This document shows positions 14,433 through 14,531 of a stretch of 14,531 bases of DNA, piece after piece. Each line of letters opens with the position of its first letter. Position 1 is the stretch's first letter. A program made the translations under genes and the position numbers. This DNA comes from JBOGXB01 sp050694215 (GTDB lineage Bacteria > Actinomycetota > CADDZG01 > WHSQ01): NCBI GenBank assembly GCA_050694215.1, contig JBOGXB010000052.1, forward strand, positions 1 to 14,531. Direction: 5' to 3'. A model generated the notes under the pieces. It did not search any database and had not been told where the DNA came from. It was given only the letters and a program-made list of their open reading frames with translations.

Positions 14433-14531
14433 CTATCCGGGGGGCGCTCTGCCGGGAGCCGTCAGGCCCGAGGCAGACAGCTCCGCGTCGCTCCTCGCGT
14501 CGTCAAGGAGCGTGATCGCCTCGGCGAACAC
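14433..14531 (-). CDS. Partial CDS (C-terminus only), unrecognised
   Basis: The frame is open from the right edge to a TAG at 14433-14435, giving 32 residues that begin FAEAITLLDD after the edge codon and end in a short Pro/Gly-rich tail (PGRAPPG). Of the 32 codons, 27 end in G or C, which fits real coding in this genome. The upstream part of the gene lies outside the window. It does not look like TatC, the usual upstream neighbour of helY in mycobacteria. The stop is 87 bp before the helicase start on the same strand. Confidence 0.45.
   Translation of the reverse strand: MFAEAITLLDDARSDAELSASGLTAPGRAPPG

Noticed and set aside
1..14531. Search for a defence system, mobile element, CRISPR array or phage genes
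   Set aside because: No transposase, integrase, nuclease, toxin-antitoxin pair, repeat array or compositional break was seen; the Ski2-like helicase fits HelY rather than a defence helicase.

Overview
This window reads as a chromosomal piece of a high-GC actinobacterium-like genome. The evidence is strong G/C bias at third codon positions, many GTG starts, stop/start overlaps of the GTGA and ATGA type, a HelY-type Ski2-like helicase and an Lrp/AsnC regulator. The species cannot be named from the sequence. I see no rRNA, tRNA, CRISPR array, insertion sequence or phage gene. The content is metabolic: lysine catabolism, acyl-CoA metabolism, glycerol phosphate and lipids, plus RNA metabolism.

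Left part (1-2040): a lysine 2,3-aminomutase gene (kamA, minus strand) is followed after 9 bases by the first 20 codons of a gene resembling 3,5-diaminohexanoate dehydrogenase (kdd). Divergently, an Lrp/AsnC regulator starts 93 bp away. The shared gap holds a 20-bp dyad and four CTAG tetramers, a good candidate operator. This suggests a clostridial-type lysine degradation cluster that continues beyond the left edge.

2136-4172 (minus strand): an acyl-CoA dehydrogenase, a small GlsB/YeaQ-type membrane protein and a ferritin-like diiron protein lie in one direction with 50-61 bp gaps.

4224-10628: two tightly coupled operons converge. On the plus strand, a small one-helix membrane protein, glycerol-3-phosphate dehydrogenase (glpD) and an alpha/beta hydrolase are joined by two 4-bp overlaps. 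On the minus strand, a thiolase, an alkyl-DHAP-synthase-like FAD oxidase and a diacylglycerol-kinase-family lipid kinase are joined by 1-bp and 4-bp overlaps. The operons overlap at their 3' ends by 11 bp. GlpD makes DHAP, the AGPS-like enzyme would use acyl-DHAP, and the kinase phosphorylates a glycerolipid, so the set could serve glycerolipid or ether-lipid metabolism. This is the most interesting hypothesis here, and it is inference.

10662-14531: a small two-helix membrane protein (plus strand) meets a minus-strand gene set across a perfect 13-bp inverted repeat. That set is an unidentified gene cut by the right edge, the HelY-like helicase and a HAD-family hydrolase whose start lies 2 bp after the helicase stop. 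All genes appear intact except the two at the window edges. No stretch over 300 bp lacks a gene.
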